Positions 5,142 to 5,190 of a DNA stretch of 5,190 nucleotides are shown in pieces. The DNA lies in NCBI GenBank assembly GCA_024403585.1, contig JAKSRN010000148.1, positions 1-5,190 of the forward strand. The letters run 5' to 3'. Within the stretch, counting starts at the first letter, position 1; each line of letters starts with the position of its first letter. Source of the stretch: Lachnospiraceae bacterium (lineage in GTDB: Bacteria; Bacillota; Clostridia; Lachnospirales; Lachnospiraceae). The translations under genes and the position numbers were made by a program. The notes under the pieces were generated by a model. The model saw only the letters and a program-made list of their open reading frames with translations. It was not told the origin of the DNA and did not search any database.

Positions 5142-5190
5142 CAGAATTATTTCAGTATAGACCAGAATTATTTCAGATCAGAATTATTTC
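5142..5190. repeat. Three direct repeats CAGAATTATTTCAG upstream of the redox operon
   Basis: Exact copies begin at 5142 and 5163. A third begins at 5179 and is cut by the window end after CAGAATTATTTC. Spacing is 21 and 16 bp. A looser relative (CAGAAATTAT) begins at 5116. The array is AT-rich, non-coding (stops in every minus frame) and sits 40 to 90 bp upstream of the possible promoter, so it could be a regulator binding array or an AT-rich enhancer-like element; its extent beyond the window is unknown. Confidence 0.8.

Overview
The window comes from a low-to-mid GC Gram-positive anaerobe, most likely a gut Clostridia of the Lachnospiraceae type. The reasons are strong AGGAGG-type ribosome sites, an extended -10 promoter, a cytidylate kinase-like protein typical of that group, and an oxygen-sensitive iron-sulfur protein carrying HdrD/GlpC-type CCG domains. 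All five supported genes lie on the minus strand, so transcription runs from right to left. No rRNA, tRNA, CRISPR array or transposase gene was seen.

Right part (about 5190 to 1126): a leader region holds short direct repeats, a palindrome overlapping a weak promoter, and a strong terminator-like hairpin 29 nt before the start codon. Three genes follow: a 764-residue dicluster/nucleotide-binding/CCG-domain iron-sulfur protein; a 72-residue protein with two CxxC knuckles, which overlaps the first by one base (TAATG); and a 409-residue PaaK-like AMP-forming acyl/aryl-CoA ligase. The last two are separated by a 136-bp gap filled by three tandem ~38-bp hairpin repeats. From memory of family names, the trio matches the set called 'pyridine nucleotide-disulfide oxidoreductase/dicluster-binding protein', 'DVU_1557 family redox protein' and 'DVU_1553 family AMP-dependent CoA ligase'. 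That set is found in Desulfovibrio and Clostridia near molybdenum hydroxylases (aldehyde oxidoreductase/xanthine dehydrogenase type). No hydroxylase is inside this window. A reasonable inference is that the large protein and the small Cys protein move electrons for an oxidoreductase encoded nearby, and that the ligase activates a carboxylic acid product or substrate as its CoA thioester. The substrate cannot be read from the sequence.

Middle (about 960 to 1125): a non-coding spacer with several inverted repeats that offer mutually exclusive pairings. It may be a dispersed repeat or a structured 3' region of the ligase transcript.

Left part (about 960 to 1): a second transcription unit with its own extended -10 promoter. 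It encodes a 198-residue cytidylate kinase-like protein and, 29 nt further on, the N-terminal 76 residues of an alpha/beta hydrolase of the lysophospholipase/monoglyceride lipase type, cut by the window edge.

The most unusual parts are the non-coding ones: the tandem hairpin array inside the redox operon, the terminator-like hairpin in its leader, and the direct repeats upstream. The redox/CoA ligase operon itself belongs to a family set whose biochemistry is, as far as I know, undefined.
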